A stretch of 33,556 bases of DNA from Lentisphaeria bacterium (GCA_017456495.1 JAFTJI010000146.1:1-33556), one strand, 5' to 3'; counted from the first letter of the stretch, positions 10,001 to 17,270 are shown. Notes: a model not told the origin generated them from the sequence alone. Translations and numbers: made by a program.

Positions 10001-10463
10001 TTGTACAGGTCGTTGGGCGGCAGATGGTGCAGAGGTTCTGCTTTCTGCTGAAATTCCTGTATTAACTATCAAGCGGAACGGTGCTGCCAGCGCAGTATTC
10101 TTCAATGTCCCGCCGCATCTGGTGAAAGAAGATCAGCTTCATGACCGCTACGCATCTTCCAAAGATGCAATCAGTGATTTCATGCAGCGCGCAGTTGCGG
10201 AAGTTGTCACTATGATTTCCAAACCGTTGGTCCGGATCCATGGCGACGGACGTATTCTTGCCAACTACACAGAAAACGGTGCTGTCATTGTTCCGGTCTA
10301 TAATCCGTCTGATAAGAATACTCTGACTGCAATTCTTGAGATCGACAAATCTCTGTGCTGCGGAAAGAGCGTAACCGGTGACGTGCCTGTTACCTGTCTG
10401 TCGGAAGGAAAATACCGGCTCCGTCTGGAACCTGATGCCAGTGCATATCTGATTATCCGCTGA
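7026..10463 (+). CDS. very large cytoplasmic protein, putative glycoside hydrolase of unassigned family
   Basis: An 1145-residue protein with no signal peptide. Residues about 1-190 (FHESFETVTDGLPGGWFVEN at the start) look like a concanavalin- or laminin-like beta-sandwich. Residues about 200-520 contain further beta-rich segments. Residues about 525-835 look like a barrel with conserved-looking acidic and aromatic patches (DTYWEEWLDFANKA; NGFWQFEDYPF). Residues about 870-1010 resemble a GATase-like domain as in GH42 enzymes, and a small beta-sandwich ends the protein. The overall order parallels the secreted GH42-like protein of the same operon. I cannot name catalytic residues with confidence. 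The Shine-Dalgarno AAGGTGA (7015-7021) overlaps the stop codon of the GH39-like gene, so the two are tightly coupled. It is the last gene of the operon, ending 24 bases before the terminator hairpin. Confidence 0.6.
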   Translation: MRNLFHESFETVTDGLPGGWFVENNSNLKAVPAIRNGEKCIELLSAGNKYLPVIPDVSDCIVKCTLSFDFSMTKNDFEGGFAYITSFRYDTATGRGQAVRMRRNQKNETVVYEYGTVRRNIFTKITAQEFPVADAELDKPFEIQMTIRGESLTVDSFGQSVSFEVAPGNGKIAIAREHFFDVLKILAFDIETDEELIAGKKTAFTIPLSEEPTYYPLFCDIELEDYGNCMEASLSLHGGVFETPIGEGTYHGRRMDLLTNPYLKVITPESFTKHIVYNDRIVMIPDGLSDEFFYKVLAQKVDWPFKRNVRFLKPDTAFDLAFGFDNFVQVQNRDFSESPSETVFDLDGNVLYSGLGITEKSKMELLSRSDKEMLNRLPKSDPRYDKAVQFVKDNHFFFENETPEFKVRLTGKNLPESFRIVLQNAFLEPVRELEYTMERTTVKYGVSEYSQNLFTVEDLSGIECGVWQIQIDSTDGSVEEMSKLWAFEVMSREEGALPPPLLSGIPYLYDSRTETRGLITDAFDPWKGKSANAPHYISCANFLPPAAKKYQVFSTVKAYGRENFLWLEPRCTNTHKIEDNLDSIAQTDYVNIAEEIVQKPLTWRYSYRGFVLKTLIEFIKMKKDPNFPLEEMEKWLAEDVKSQLDEKTMIYLVDTYWEEWLDFANKACHENKKSILEELRKTNPKLKFSQYGPGNIYAANFKGPEFARYIQNENATNDVNGFWQFEDYPFACRYDLSSGSYYLTSCLLQFPGGRFYPEIYVDGGVAGCPDGAVYYAHPPFGQRPVSYPQRMTKNVYEFCYGSAHYADDGFHFWEKCGFQACRFFLKWYETLLRAWRVVRDYRPVKPVCKMAFVSSKASLRAARETQFHINYPMYRIVDVRNTASEDVPYIAKSCRMQGLSAGFQIFEENILKLTSDDVSIVVLPPLKGMAEATLKHLRKLHAEGVSLIGCEDVTGMEDIFGVKDSGCRKNVTWVSGTENFLNGQKEYCDDERCTGRWAADGAEVLLSAEIPVLTIKRNGAASAVFFNVPPHLVKEDQLHDRYASSKDAISDFMQRAVAEVVTMISKPLVRIHGDGRILANYTENGAVIVPVYNPSDKNTLTAILEIDKSLCCGKSVTGDVPVTCLSEGKYRLRLEPDASAYLIIR

Positions 10464-10486
10464 TAAAAAAACAGTTTTGTTTCCGG

Positions 10487-10523
10487 GCTGCTGCAGAATT
10501 TATATTTTGCAGCAGCTTTTTTT
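10487..10523 (+). terminator. factor-independent terminator of the glycan operon
   Basis: GCTGCTGCA (10487-10495) pairs with TGCAGCAGC (10508-10516). The stem can extend inward by four more pairs, one of them G-U. It is followed by seven T (10517-10523). It lies 24 bases after the last stop codon. Confidence 0.9.
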
Positions 10524-10526
10524 CGC

Positions 10527-10558
10527 AAAAAAAAGCGGTCAACCTGAGCTGACCGCTT
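10527..10558 (-). terminator. factor-independent terminator of the acr operon
   Basis: Read on the minus strand, AAGCGGTCA and TGACCGCTT (arms at 10550-10558 and 10533-10541) enclose an 8-base loop. An eight-base U-tract follows (A run at 10527-10534 on the plus strand). It sits just past the RND pump stop codon. Confidence 0.9.
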
Positions 10559-10575
10559 CAAAAAACTTATGAGCA

Positions 10576-13500
10576 TTATCCTTTTTTTCCGTTTACTTTT
10601 TCGCGCATCTTCTGGAAGATGACGTACATCGGCGGAATGAATGCCACTCCCAGGAATGTCGCACAGACCATTCCCCAGAATGAGGTGATCCCGATGATCT
10701 TCCGGCTTTCTGCACCCGCACCGGATGCAAAGAGCAGGGGGAGAACCCCGATGATAAAGCTCCATGCGGTCATAAGCACAGCACGGTAACGGTAGTTCGC
10801 ACCGTTCAAGGCAGAACGGGCGACAGATTTTCCGATCTTCCGTTCCTGCATGGAAAATTCCACCATAAGAATGGTACTCTTTGCACACAGACCGATCAAC
10901 ATAATCAATCCAAGCTGAGCATAAATATCCATGAGTAAACCTTTCACATAAAGAGCAATTGCGCCTCCAAGTCCGGCAAAGGCAACGGAAAGAATAACCG
11001 GAATCGGAACCGTCCAGGATTCATACTGAGCAACAAGGAAAAGATATCCGAAGAGAACCGCCAGCATCATCAGCACAACCAGACGCCCATCATTATTCTT
11101 TTCCTGATAACTCATATCGGTCCAGCTGACCGCATAGCTGTTGGAAAACTCTTTCGCTGTGATTGCTTCGATCCTGTTCATGATATCGCCTGTGGAAGCT
11201 CCCCGTTTCGGCATGACTGTGAAGCTGGCACACATGTTCTGGTTGAAACGTTCCAGTTTCCGGCTTCCGAGCGCAACTTTGATTTCGCAGAAAGAGTTGA
11301 GGGGAACCAGTTCCCCTTTGTTATTCTGAACAAGCAGTTCTTCCAGGTCGCTGATATCGGACCGATCCTCAAGATCCAGCTGAAGCTGAACTTTGAAAGA
11401 GTAGCCGTAAAGGTTGAAGTCATTGACATACAAACTTGCAAGGTTGCTCTGGAGTGCGGAGAAAACATTCCCGATAGGAACCCCCAAAGCTTCAGCTTTC
11501 TGCCGGTCAATATCAAGGAACAGCTGAGGCGTTCTTGCATTGAAGGTCGTATAAGCATACATCACATCCGGGAAGAGTTCTTTGTTGTTGAGAATGCCCA
11601 TGAGTTTTCCCACATGCGGCTCAAACTCTGTGGGGGATTCCCCGGTCATATTACGGAATGCAAAGGTAATTCCCCCTGTGTTCCCCAATCCCATGATTGC
11701 AGGCGGCTGGAACACACTGACGACCGCGCCGGGGATCGTTCTTCCCTGCGCTTCGATTTTGTCGCGGATGGCGTGAATTGAAAGATCTTTGCTGTTCCGT
11801 TTTGACCAGTCATCGAGGTCGACGATTGCAAAACCGATATTTTCACCGGAACCGCTCATAATGGAGAACCCGGCAACGGTGATCATCTTTTCCACACCGG
11901 GAACCTTCAGGGTCTTTTCTGTAAATTCCTTCAATGCTTTTTCGGTCAGATTGAGAGCCGCCCCCTGGGGAAGTTCAATTTCACACATGAGGTTCCCTTT
12001 ATCTTCATCAGGCAGGAAACCGCCGGGAGCAATTTTCAGCAGGTAGAAAAATGCTGCAAGCACGGCGAGAAGCAGAAGGATCGTGAGCCAGGCTCTGCGG
12101 ATCATAAATCTTGAAAAACCGAGATATCCGCCCTTGAATTTGTCCAGAACCCAGTCAAAAGAACGGAAAAAGAAATTCTTTTTCTTGTTGGGATCTTCCA
12201 GTTTCAGGATCAGGGCACACAACGCCGGACTGAGTGTCAGCGCGTTGACTGCAGAAATACAGAGAGCCACGCACATTGTCACAGCAAACTGCAGGTAGAT
12301 GGTCCCGACGATCCCGCCGTAGAACCCGATGGGAGCATAAATCGCAGCAGAGACCAGTGTGGTCGCAATCACAGGACCTGTCACCTGTTTCATACTTTTG
12401 CTGGTGGCTTCTTTTGCCGGCAGCCGTTCTTCCTGCATAATGCGCATGGTATTTTCCACAATAACGATCGCATTATCCACCAGTGACCCGATCACAAGGA
12501 TCAAACCGAAGAGTGTCAGCACGTTGATGGAGTAGCCCATCAGCATCATAAAGAAGAATGTTCCCAGCAGAGAAACCGGGATTGCCAGCATGGGAACAAC
12601 AGTCGCCCGCCAGCTCTGCAGGAAAACGTAGGTAATGGCAACAACAAGAACCAGGGTTGCGATTAAAGTCGTTGCGATCTCTTTAACGTTTACCATGATG
12701 TAGTTCGACGGGTCATAGGTGTGGTCGACGGTCACCCCTTTCGGGAACCGTTTCTGAAGATCGGCAAGCATTTCTGTTGCATCCCGGACAAGCTGAACCG
12801 CGTTGGCTCCATCCTGACGGTAGAGTGCAAGAGCAATACTCTGTTTTCCGTTGAGACTTCCCTCTTCGGTATAGCGTTCCGAGCCGAGTTCGATTCTGGC
12901 AATATCCCCGAGCTTGACCTGGCGTCCATCGTTGTTGGCAATAATGATCTCAGCAAACTCTTCCACCGTTTTCAAGCGGCTTGTCAAGTCCAGTTTGAAC
13001 TGAATATATTTATTGGCTTTCTCTCCGCCGACAGTTCCGGCTGCAGCGTCAGCATTCTGAGATTTCAGTGCGCCGATCACAGCTTCGGGAGTCAGGTTCA
13101 TTGCATTCATTTTAAGCGGATCCAGCCAGATACGCATACTGTAGTTCCGTTCTCCGAGAACTTCCACTGAACCAAGTCCGGGCAGACGCGCAAAAGCATC
13201 TTTAATATTCATCCGGACATAGTTGGAAAGCTCCAGATGGGATAGTACGGAGCCATCTGTCTGGAATGAGAACACGCCTGCCATATCGGTCGATTGCTTC
13301 GCGGTCACGACCCCGATCTGTTTCACGATTGCAGGAAGCTGGGCTTCCGCGCGCTGGACAGCATTCTGAACGTTGACCTGCGCAATATCTGAGTTGATTC
13401 CCGGCTTGAACGTCAGGGTCAGAGTATAGTTCCCGTTGTTATCGCTTTCTGACTTGAAGTAAAGCAGATCGTCAATCCCGTTGACCTGTTCTTCGATCAC

Positions 13501-13692
13501 TGCAGCAACCGTATCGGAAAGCATTTGAGAGGTTGCACCGGGATATCGGGCTGTAACTTTCACTGTCGGCGGCGCAATTTCAGGGTATTCAGCAATCGGC
13601 AGCTTGAACACACAGATGCACCCGATGATCGAGATCACAATTGAGATCACGAATGCAAATTTCGGTCTGTTGACAAAAATATCAGTAAACAT
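10576..13692 (-). CDS. RND efflux transporter, AcrB/HAE1 family
   Basis: A 1038-residue inner-membrane proton-driven multidrug exporter, close to E. coli AcrB in length (1049). It has the N-terminal transmembrane start (FVNRPKFAFVISIVIS), large periplasmic loops after the first and seventh helices, and the usual central helices. In helix 4 the motif is IGSLVDNAIVIVEN: D406 matches AcrB D407, but the next position, D408 in AcrB, is N407. The helix 10 lysine is present (GLCAKSTILMVEF), as are the helix 11 R and T (RYRAVLMT), so most of the proton relay is intact. It starts 12 bases after the stop of the adaptor gene, with which it forms an operon. No outer-membrane channel gene follows, so it must borrow a TolC-like partner encoded elsewhere. 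Confidence 0.95.
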   Translation of the reverse strand: MFTDIFVNRPKFAFVISIVISIIGCICVFKLPIAEYPEIAPPTVKVTARYPGATSQMLSDTVAAVIEEQVNGIDDLLYFKSESDNNGNYTLTLTFKPGINSDIAQVNVQNAVQRAEAQLPAIVKQIGVVTAKQSTDMAGVFSFQTDGSVLSHLELSNYVRMNIKDAFARLPGLGSVEVLGERNYSMRIWLDPLKMNAMNLTPEAVIGALKSQNADAAAGTVGGEKANKYIQFKLDLTSRLKTVEEFAEIIIANNDGRQVKLGDIARIELGSERYTEEGSLNGKQSIALALYRQDGANAVQLVRDATEMLADLQKRFPKGVTVDHTYDPSNYIMVNVKEIATTLIATLVLVVAITYVFLQSWRATVVPMLAIPVSLLGTFFFMMLMGYSINVLTLFGLILVIGSLVDNAIVIVENTMRIMQEERLPAKEATSKSMKQVTGPVIATTLVSAAIYAPIGFYGGIVGTIYLQFAVTMCVALCISAVNALTLSPALCALILKLEDPNKKKNFFFRSFDWVLDKFKGGYLGFSRFMIRRAWLTILLLLAVLAAFFYLLKIAPGGFLPDEDKGNLMCEIELPQGAALNLTEKALKEFTEKTLKVPGVEKMITVAGFSIMSGSGENIGFAIVDLDDWSKRNSKDLSIHAIRDKIEAQGRTIPGAVVSVFQPPAIMGLGNTGGITFAFRNMTGESPTEFEPHVGKLMGILNNKELFPDVMYAYTTFNARTPQLFLDIDRQKAEALGVPIGNVFSALQSNLASLYVNDFNLYGYSFKVQLQLDLEDRSDISDLEELLVQNNKGELVPLNSFCEIKVALGSRKLERFNQNMCASFTVMPKRGASTGDIMNRIEAITAKEFSNSYAVSWTDMSYQEKNNDGRLVVLMMLAVLFGYLFLVAQYESWTVPIPVILSVAFAGLGGAIALYVKGLLMDIYAQLGLIMLIGLCAKSTILMVEFSMQERKIGKSVARSALNGANYRYRAVLMTAWSFIIGVLPLLFASGAGAESRKIIGITSFWGMVCATFLGVAFIPPMYVIFQKMREKVNGKKG

Positions 13693-13704
13693 TCTGCTTC
13701 ACCG

Positions 13705-14787
13705 TTATTTTCTGTTGAGAGTTGGGATCATGCCGGGTTTCACTTTGTGAGTTCCTTCCGTAATGACAAACTCATCACCGGAAAGACCTTCTGTGACGAT
13801 CTGAAGTCCATCCGGTGTAGTTCTTCCGATTTTGACATCCCGTTCCATAACAACACCGTCTTTTCCGATGATATAGACACTGTATCCGCCTCTTTTGACG
13901 ATGAGGGCAGAGGGGCGGATCGCCGGTTTCTTCTGAGCATTTTTATTGTAGAGGAGAACCGTTACAAAACCTCCGGGGAGCAGTTCCCGGGATTTGTTGT
14001 TGAACTTTGCCCAGAGAGAGATCGTATTTGTTGTCGCATGAAGTTTATTGTCGACCCAATCGACAGAGACACTTTCTCCGGAAATGGATTTATCAGCCAG
14101 CTGCACTTTGATAAGGGTGTTTTTCTTGATCCCTTTCAAACCTCCGAAGTCTCTGCGGAAAATGACTTCGCTGATACTGAAGCGGACGTAGATCGGCGCA
14201 ATGCCGGTAATGTTTGTCAGCTTCCCTGTCTGCGGAGTGATCAGGTTCCCGTTGCTGTAAATGCTCTTTCCGATATAACCACTGATCGGGGCATAGATTC
14301 TTGTGTAAGAAAGAGTGTTTTCTGCATCTTTTAAAGCCGCTTTGATATCTTTCAGTTTTGCTCTTGCAGATTTGATTTCAAAAGATGCTCTGTCAAAAGA
14401 AGCTACAGACGTAGCATTGTCTTTCTGCAATTTCTGGCTTCGTTTGAATTCTTTGTCTGCATAGATCAAAGCAGCTTCCAAACTTTCTTTTTGTGCTCTC
14501 AGACTTTCAACTTTCGCAACATAAGAGGTATCTTCCAACTCATAAAGCAGTTGTCCTTTTCTGACAAAATCGCCTTCTTTGAAGTGCGTTTTGAGCAGGA
14601 CACCGGTAACACGGGGCATGATATCCGTGCTTTCCACAGCTTCTACGAATCCCGCATATCTTCTGGGAATTTCATTTTCTGTGATGATTGGTTTTTCCAC
14701 CGTTACCAATGGTTTTTCCATCTGTTGGGCAGAAGCCGTTGTGACAAATAATGCCGCGAGTGACGCCAATATGGTTTTGCGTAACAT
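13705..14787 (-). CDS. RND efflux periplasmic adaptor subunit (AcrA/MexA type)
   Basis: A 360-residue membrane-fusion protein that links the RND pump to an outer-membrane channel. A signal peptide of about 20 residues (MLRKTILASLAALFVTTASA) is cleaved by signal peptidase I. There is no lipobox cysteine, so unlike AcrA it is probably not lipidated. Then come the lipoyl half-motifs (VTGVLLKTHFKEGDFVRKGQ and YAPISGYIGKSIYSNGN), a central alpha-hairpin (about residues 75-135) and beta-barrel and membrane-proximal domains. The start at 14787 has an AAAGGA Shine-Dalgarno. The longer in-frame start at 14841 would bury the signal peptide and is rejected. It is the first gene of the acr operon, downstream of the divergent promoter and putative MarR operator. 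Confidence 0.93.
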   Translation of the reverse strand: MLRKTILASLAALFVTTASAQQMEKPLVTVEKPIITENEIPRRYAGFVEAVESTDIMPRVTGVLLKTHFKEGDFVRKGQLLYELEDTSYVAKVESLRAQKESLEAALIYADKEFKRSQKLQKDNATSVASFDRASFEIKSARAKLKDIKAALKDAENTLSYTRIYAPISGYIGKSIYSNGNLITPQTGKLTNITGIAPIYVRFSISEVIFRRDFGGLKGIKKNTLIKVQLADKSISGESVSVDWVDNKLHATTNTISLWAKFNNKSRELLPGGFVTVLLYNKNAQKKPAIRPSALIVKRGGYSVYIIGKDGVVMERDVKIGRTTPDGLQIVTEGLSGDEFVITEGTHKVKPGMIPTLNRK

Positions 14788-14852
14788 GTTTTTTCCTTTC
14801 CCCTTGATCATATAAAAATGACCTGTTTTTATGTTAAGCATTCAAAGAATTA

Positions 14853-14866
14853 GTTCTGTATAGAAC
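14853..14866. promoter_or_regulatory. putative MarR operator (palindrome)
   Basis: GTTCT-GTAT-AGAAC is a perfect 5+5 bp inverted repeat. It lies immediately downstream of the acr -10 box and covers the expected acr start site (near 14864), where a bound repressor would block transcription. It is in the control region shared with a divergent MarR-type gene, the classical arrangement. Binding is inferred. Confidence 0.5.
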
Positions 14867-14870
14867 GAAT

Positions 14871-14898
14871 AATATATCATAAAAACAAAAAAAAACAA
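14871..14898 (-). promoter_or_regulatory. promoter of the acr efflux operon
   Basis: On the minus strand, TTGTTT (14898-14893) is followed after 16 bases by TATATT (14876-14871), preceded by the extended -10 TGA. The predicted leader to the adaptor start is about 75 bases. Confidence 0.6.
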
Positions 14899-14919
14899 GC
14901 ATGAGATTAGAAAAAAAAC

Positions 14920-14947
14920 TTGTAAAAAAAGTTTCCTGTGATATATT
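14920..14947 (+). promoter_or_regulatory. promoter of the marR-type gene
   Basis: TTGTAA (14920-14925) is followed after 16 bases by TATATT (14942-14947) with the extended -10 TGA. The start codon at 14989 lies about 35 bases after the expected start site. Confidence 0.6.
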
Positions 14948-14988
14948 GAAAAATCTGCAAAACAGTTGATCTTAAAGGGAAAAACGTT

Positions 14989-15456
14989 ATGAAAAAATTG
15001 ACATTTGATATTTACATCATCAGTCGTCTTACCCATATCTACTATACCCGGGAACTCCGGAAAATCGGTTTGAGTTTCGGAGAATTTCCGTTCCTGATCA
15101 GTGTTTATGAAAACGAAGGTATTTCCCAGGAAGAACTTTCTTCTCTTCTCATCATCAGTAAAAGTACAACTGCGACTATGATCCGGAAACTTGCAGATGC
15201 CGGGTATGTACGGAAAGAAACCGATCCGGCAGATAAAAGAAATTTCCGTCTCTATATCACAGAGGAAGGTCTAAAATTTATTCCAGAGATCCGGCGCATT
15301 ATTGACAGCTGTCATGAGAAGATGACCGCGGGAATGACGGTTGAAGAAAAAAGTGATGTTTGTCGGAAAATCAAAAAAATACGGCAAAAATCCGAGAACT
15401 CCGGGATGAAAAATGGCAAAAAATCAAAAAAAACAGTAAAAAATCTTTCAGAATAA
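14989..15456 (+). CDS. MarR-family transcriptional regulator
   Basis: A 155-residue winged-helix regulator. The central HTH and wing are recognisable: ISQEELSSLLIISKSTTATMIRKL (about residues 45-68, recognition helix near 57-68), then AGYVRKETDPADKRNFRLYITEEG with the typical wing motif DKRNFRLYIT. The N- and C-terminal helices form the dimer interface in this family. The final 30 residues are very lysine-rich and unlike most MarR proteins. It is transcribed away from the acr operon across a shared control region and is probably its repressor, sensing a drug or metabolite. The start has AAAGGGA at 14974-14980. The efflux target is inferred from position. Confidence 0.9.
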   Translation: MKKLTFDIYIISRLTHIYYTRELRKIGLSFGEFPFLISVYENEGISQEELSSLLIISKSTTATMIRKLADAGYVRKETDPADKRNFRLYITEEGLKFIPEIRRIIDSCHEKMTAGMTVEEKSDVCRKIKKIRQKSENSGMKNGKKSKKTVKNLSE

Positions 15457-15464
15457 TAAGTTTT

Positions 15465-15512
15465 TTCAGAAATTCACTTGATTGATTGGCAAAATGGGAG
15501 TATATTTCTGAA
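15465..15512. repeat. inverted repeat bracketing a promoter
   Basis: TTCAGAAAT (15465-15473) and ATTTCTGAA (15504-15512) are perfect inverted repeats separated by 30 bases that hold the -35 box and overlap the -10 box of the next promoter. With no U-tract after the right arm it is a poor terminator. It could be a pair of operator half-sites or a weak 3'-end hairpin for the marR-type gene. Confidence 0.4.
15478..15506 (+). promoter_or_regulatory. promoter of the dehydrogenase-lptD-proS transcript
   Basis: TTGATT (15478-15483) and TATATT (15501-15506) are 17 bases apart. The expected leader is about 67 bases and ends with a good GGGAGG Shine-Dalgarno before ATG 15580. Confidence 0.6.
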
Positions 15513-15579
15513 TTATTAACAGGATGGTCTTTTTTGCCGATCCGGACAAAATACTAAAAGAAAGAGTAGGGAGGTTATT

Positions 15580-17250
15580 ATGGCAGTTCCATCAGAGATG
15601 TTGGCTTGGCAGATGTATGGTGCAGGGTTTGAAAAATTCGGCAGAGACGATAAACCGGTTGTTCTGCCTGTTCCTGATCCGAAAGCAGGCGAGCTTCTCG
15701 TCAAGATCGATGCCATCGGGCTTTGTTTTTCAGACGTGAAATTGATCCGTGCAGGGGAATCTCACCCCCGCGTTCTTGTTGACGATTTGGAAAAAGATCC
15801 CGTGATCCCCGGTCACGAAGCTGTGATGTCTATCGTCAAGGTCGGTGAAGGTCTTGAAGATAAATTCAAAGTCGGTCAGCGTTTCATCATTCAGGCTGAT
15901 ATCTATGTCAATGGAAAAGGCTATGCATACGGTTATGCCCTCAACGGCGGTATGGCTCAGTACAGCATTCTCGGTCAGGAAGTTCTGAACGGTGATGAAG
16001 GCTGCTATCTGCTGCCTCTCTCCGATAAAATGCCTTCCGCGATCGCAGCTCTCCTTGAACCCTGGACCTGCGTTTTCGCTTCTTATCACATCGGACTCCG
16101 TTCCACCCCGCTTGATGGCGGAAAGATGGGCTTCATGTTCGGCGCAAATGCTCAGAACAACTACGAGTTCGGTGATCTTCTCAGCAAAGCTGCTCCCGCA
16201 GAAGTTGTTCTCGCCGGTGCAGTCCCTGCTGGTTTTGCTGAAAAAGTCGGCGCAGCTTTCCCGAAAGCAAAACTTACCGTTTCCGAAACCTTCCCCGAAG
16301 GCATGACCTTCGACGATATTTTCCTCTGCGGCATCGGCGGTGATGTTCACTCCTATCAGCCCTTCTTCGGTTTGAACGCACGCGTCAACCTGATGGAAAA
16401 AGATGCAATTTCCGGCGTCAGCAGCGTTGACGTCGGCAGCATCCACTATCAGGGCTGGTTCTTCCAGGGAACAGCAGAAGCAAACTTCTCTGCTGCATAC
16501 GGAAGAAACGTCCGTACTTCTCTCAAGAAAGGCGGAACCTGCTGGCTCCCCGGCGGTGCAGGAGCAATGGGACAGATGCACACCCAGTTGGCTGTGACCA
16601 ATCCCGATGGACCTTCCAAGATCATCGTTTCTGATATGGACGACACCCGTCTTGCCAACGTTGATCAGCTGCTCCGTCCCGCTGCAGAAGCACGCGGCGT
16701 TGAGTTCAAACTTGTGAACCCCTCCAAGATGACTCCAGCAGAATTTGATGCTCTTCTCGATGAATTTGCTCCCGAAGGATTCGATGATATCGTTATGCTC
16801 GTTCCTGTTCCGGTCGTTCTTTCCGGTTCTGCAAAGCATCTCGGAAAAGATGGTCTCATGAACATCTTCGCCGGTATTCCTGCAGGAAAAGAGGCTGAAA
16901 TCGATCTGAACGGTGTTGTTTTCTCCGGAGCCCGTTTCATCGGTTCCAGCGGAAGCCGCACCGATGACCTTCGCATGACCCTGCAGCTCGCTGAAAGCGG
17001 TGCTCTTGATCCTGAAACAGCACTTGCCGGTATTGGCGGTATGATGGATCTTAAGAAAGGGCTGGATTGTGTTGCAAATGCCAAGTTCCCCGGAAAGACA
17101 GTCATCTATCCGAACTGCATCAATATGCCGTTGATGAAGAAGGAAGAGTTGATGGCTCTCGGCGGAGAGATCGCAGCTTCTCTGGAAAAATCCGGCGGCA
17201 AGTTCACTCAGGAAACCGAACAGGCTATCCTGAAGAAATTCGGTTGCTGA
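15580..17250 (+). CDS. zinc-type (MDR) dehydrogenase with duplicated nucleotide-binding region
   Basis: A 556-residue protein of the medium-chain dehydrogenase superfamily, which usually runs to about 350-410. The N-terminal GroES-like catalytic domain has the zinc ligands C49 (GLCFSDV), H79-E80 (GHE) and E160 (EPW); the four structural-zinc cysteines are absent. Two Rossmann-like units follow, about 178-275 and 316-432. Only the second has a glycine-rich loop (GGAGAMG, 325-331), followed by the acidic strand end SDMDD. Their ends are similar (TFDDIFLCGIGG against GFDDIVMLVPVP). The second unit recalls sorbitol- or sorbose-phosphate-type reductases, so oxidoreduction of a sugar alcohol or sugar phosphate is plausible but unproven. 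It is cytoplasmic. Synonymous choice is strongly biased to C-ending codons, suggesting high expression. It lies 20 bases upstream of lptD. Confidence 0.8.
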   Translation: MAVPSEMLAWQMYGAGFEKFGRDDKPVVLPVPDPKAGELLVKIDAIGLCFSDVKLIRAGESHPRVLVDDLEKDPVIPGHEAVMSIVKVGEGLEDKFKVGQRFIIQADIYVNGKGYAYGYALNGGMAQYSILGQEVLNGDEGCYLLPLSDKMPSAIAALLEPWTCVFASYHIGLRSTPLDGGKMGFMFGANAQNNYEFGDLLSKAAPAEVVLAGAVPAGFAEKVGAAFPKAKLTVSETFPEGMTFDDIFLCGIGGDVHSYQPFFGLNARVNLMEKDAISGVSSVDVGSIHYQGWFFQGTAEANFSAAYGRNVRTSLKKGGTCWLPGGAGAMGQMHTQLAVTNPDGPSKIIVSDMDDTRLANVDQLLRPAAEARGVEFKLVNPSKMTPAEFDALLDEFAPEGFDDIVMLVPVPVVLSGSAKHLGKDGLMNIFAGIPAGKEAEIDLNGVVFSGARFIGSSGSRTDDLRMTLQLAESGALDPETALAGIGGMMDLKKGLDCVANAKFPGKTVIYPNCINMPLMKKEELMALGGEIAASLEKSGGKFTQETEQAILKKFGC

Positions 17251-17270
17251 GATAAGGCTGAAACCACGAT

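Noticed and set aside
14788-14841. Longer start for the efflux adaptor (ATG on the minus strand at 14841)
   Set aside because: It adds 18 non-hydrophobic residues before a good signal peptide. ATG 14787 has its own Shine-Dalgarno.
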